NCBI GenBank assembly: GCA_040414495.1
Contig: JBEDUI010000194.1
Span: 1-36,847, forward strand
DNA from: DATAVB01 sp040414495
GTDB lineage: Bacteria > Actinomycetota > Actinomycetes > Mycobacteriales > QHCD01
Direction of reading: 5' to 3'
DNA: 36,847 bases
Part shown: piece after piece, positions 36,531-36,847 of the stretch
Numbering within the stretch: the first letter of the stretch is position 1
Layout of the letters: the number at the start of each line of letters is the position of its first letter
Made by a program: the position numbers and the translations under genes
Notes under the pieces: model-generated
What the model was told of the DNA's origin: nothing
Database searches by the model: none
Seen by the model: the letters and a program-made list of their open reading frames with translations, nothing else

Positions 36531-36847
36531 ACCGACCGTGACAGCAGGGTCGACCGGCAGCGTCACCAACCACCCGCACTGCACCGACCGCGACCCCAGA
36601 GTCGAGCGGCGCCCGCACCAACCACCCGCATTCCACCGACCGTGACACCAAGGCCGACCGGCAGCCCCACCAACCACCCTCACCGCACCGACCGCGAACC
36701 CACGGTCGACGCGACAATCCCGAGCCCACCGCCAATCCACCGACCGTGACACCACGGCCGATCGGCAGCCCCACCAACCACCCGCACTGCACCGACCGCG
36801 ACCCCAGGGCCGATCGGCAGCCCCACCAACCACCCGCATTCCACCGA
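36531..36847. repeat. 52-bp tandem repeat array, six full copies, cut by the window edge
   Basis: Units start at 36531, 36583, 36635, 36687, 36739 and 36791, with a seventh beginning at 36843. All six have exactly 52 bp. Each begins ACCGACCG and most contain the block CACCAACCACCCGCA. Odd units continue TGAC after ACCGACCG, even units CGA; units 1 and 5 end CACTGC, units 2 and 6 end CATTCC. The true period is therefore often 104 bp. The fourth unit is the most divergent. A period of 52 is not a multiple of three, so the array is unlikely to code for protein. It lies upstream of the PAP2 gene; this also accounts for 36492-36847, where I see no gene. Confidence 0.93.

Noticed and set aside
36531..36847. 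CRISPR array
   Set aside because: The units are contiguous 52-bp repeats without variable spacers, and no cas gene is present.
1..36847. tRNA, rRNA or known riboswitch
   Set aside because: I saw no cloverleaf-like sequence with a TTCGA loop, no rRNA signature and no recognised riboswitch core while reading the gaps; a covariance-model scan would be the decisive test.

Overview
The window is high-GC DNA from an actinomycete. The evidence is Arg/Ala/Gly/Val-rich proteins, GTG starts, and several families that are largely actinobacterial: DUF222/13E12, DUF6325, DUF7144, amphi-Trp, a fused CydDC exporter, large LAL-type LuxR regulators, and an RDD protein paired with a DLD-repeat protein. I cannot assign the genus. 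I see no rRNA, tRNA, CRISPR array, intact insertion sequence or phage module.

Layout. Positions 1-5100: the N-terminus of a DUF222 (13E12) protein running off the left edge, an unrecognised 299-aa protein, a DUF1348 (NTF2-like) gene divergent from a TetR regulator with two palindromic operators between them, a DUF429 gene, and a SHOCT membrane protein. Positions 5300-12400 are a dense group of small stress-type genes: a 24-aa arginine-rich peptide with an excellent ribosome binding site, two DUF6325/DUF1269-like proteins, DUF2252, Nudix, a membrane-fused diacylglycerol-kinase-like enzyme, amphi-Trp, a glycine-zipper protein, a DUF7144 membrane protein and a small SHOCT protein. Positions 12400-24700 are a respiratory and sugar-oxidation hub. 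One arm is a GH15 glucoamylase/trehalase followed by cydA and cydB. The divergent arm is a GMC oxidoreductase, a G6PDH-like gene, type II NADH dehydrogenase and a fused cydDC. Positions 24700-28200: DUF2254 and a ClC transporter, divergent from a K+ channel. Positions 28200-33700: two tandem LAL (MalT-like) LuxR regulators. Positions 33900-36500: a lipoprotein, an RDD protein coupled to a protein with eleven 9-residue repeats, and a PAP2 phosphatase. From 36531 to the right edge runs a 52-bp tandem repeat array.

What ties it together. Eight intergenic sites between 6 and 27.5 kb share a 17-bp dyad, TCAYCC-N5-GGRTGA, always with a 5-bp spacer (five exact, three with one mismatch). They precede almost every transcription unit of the central region, including the divergent GH15-cydAB / GMC-zwf-ndh-cydDC pair and the ClC / K+ channel pair. 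I infer one local regulon that joins bd-type respiration, NADH and glucose oxidation, ion flux and small stress proteins. The half-site resembles the core of the MalT box, and two MalT-like regulators lie next to the last sites, so they are the natural candidates to bind it. This regulator-operator link is inference; I know of no description of this dyad.
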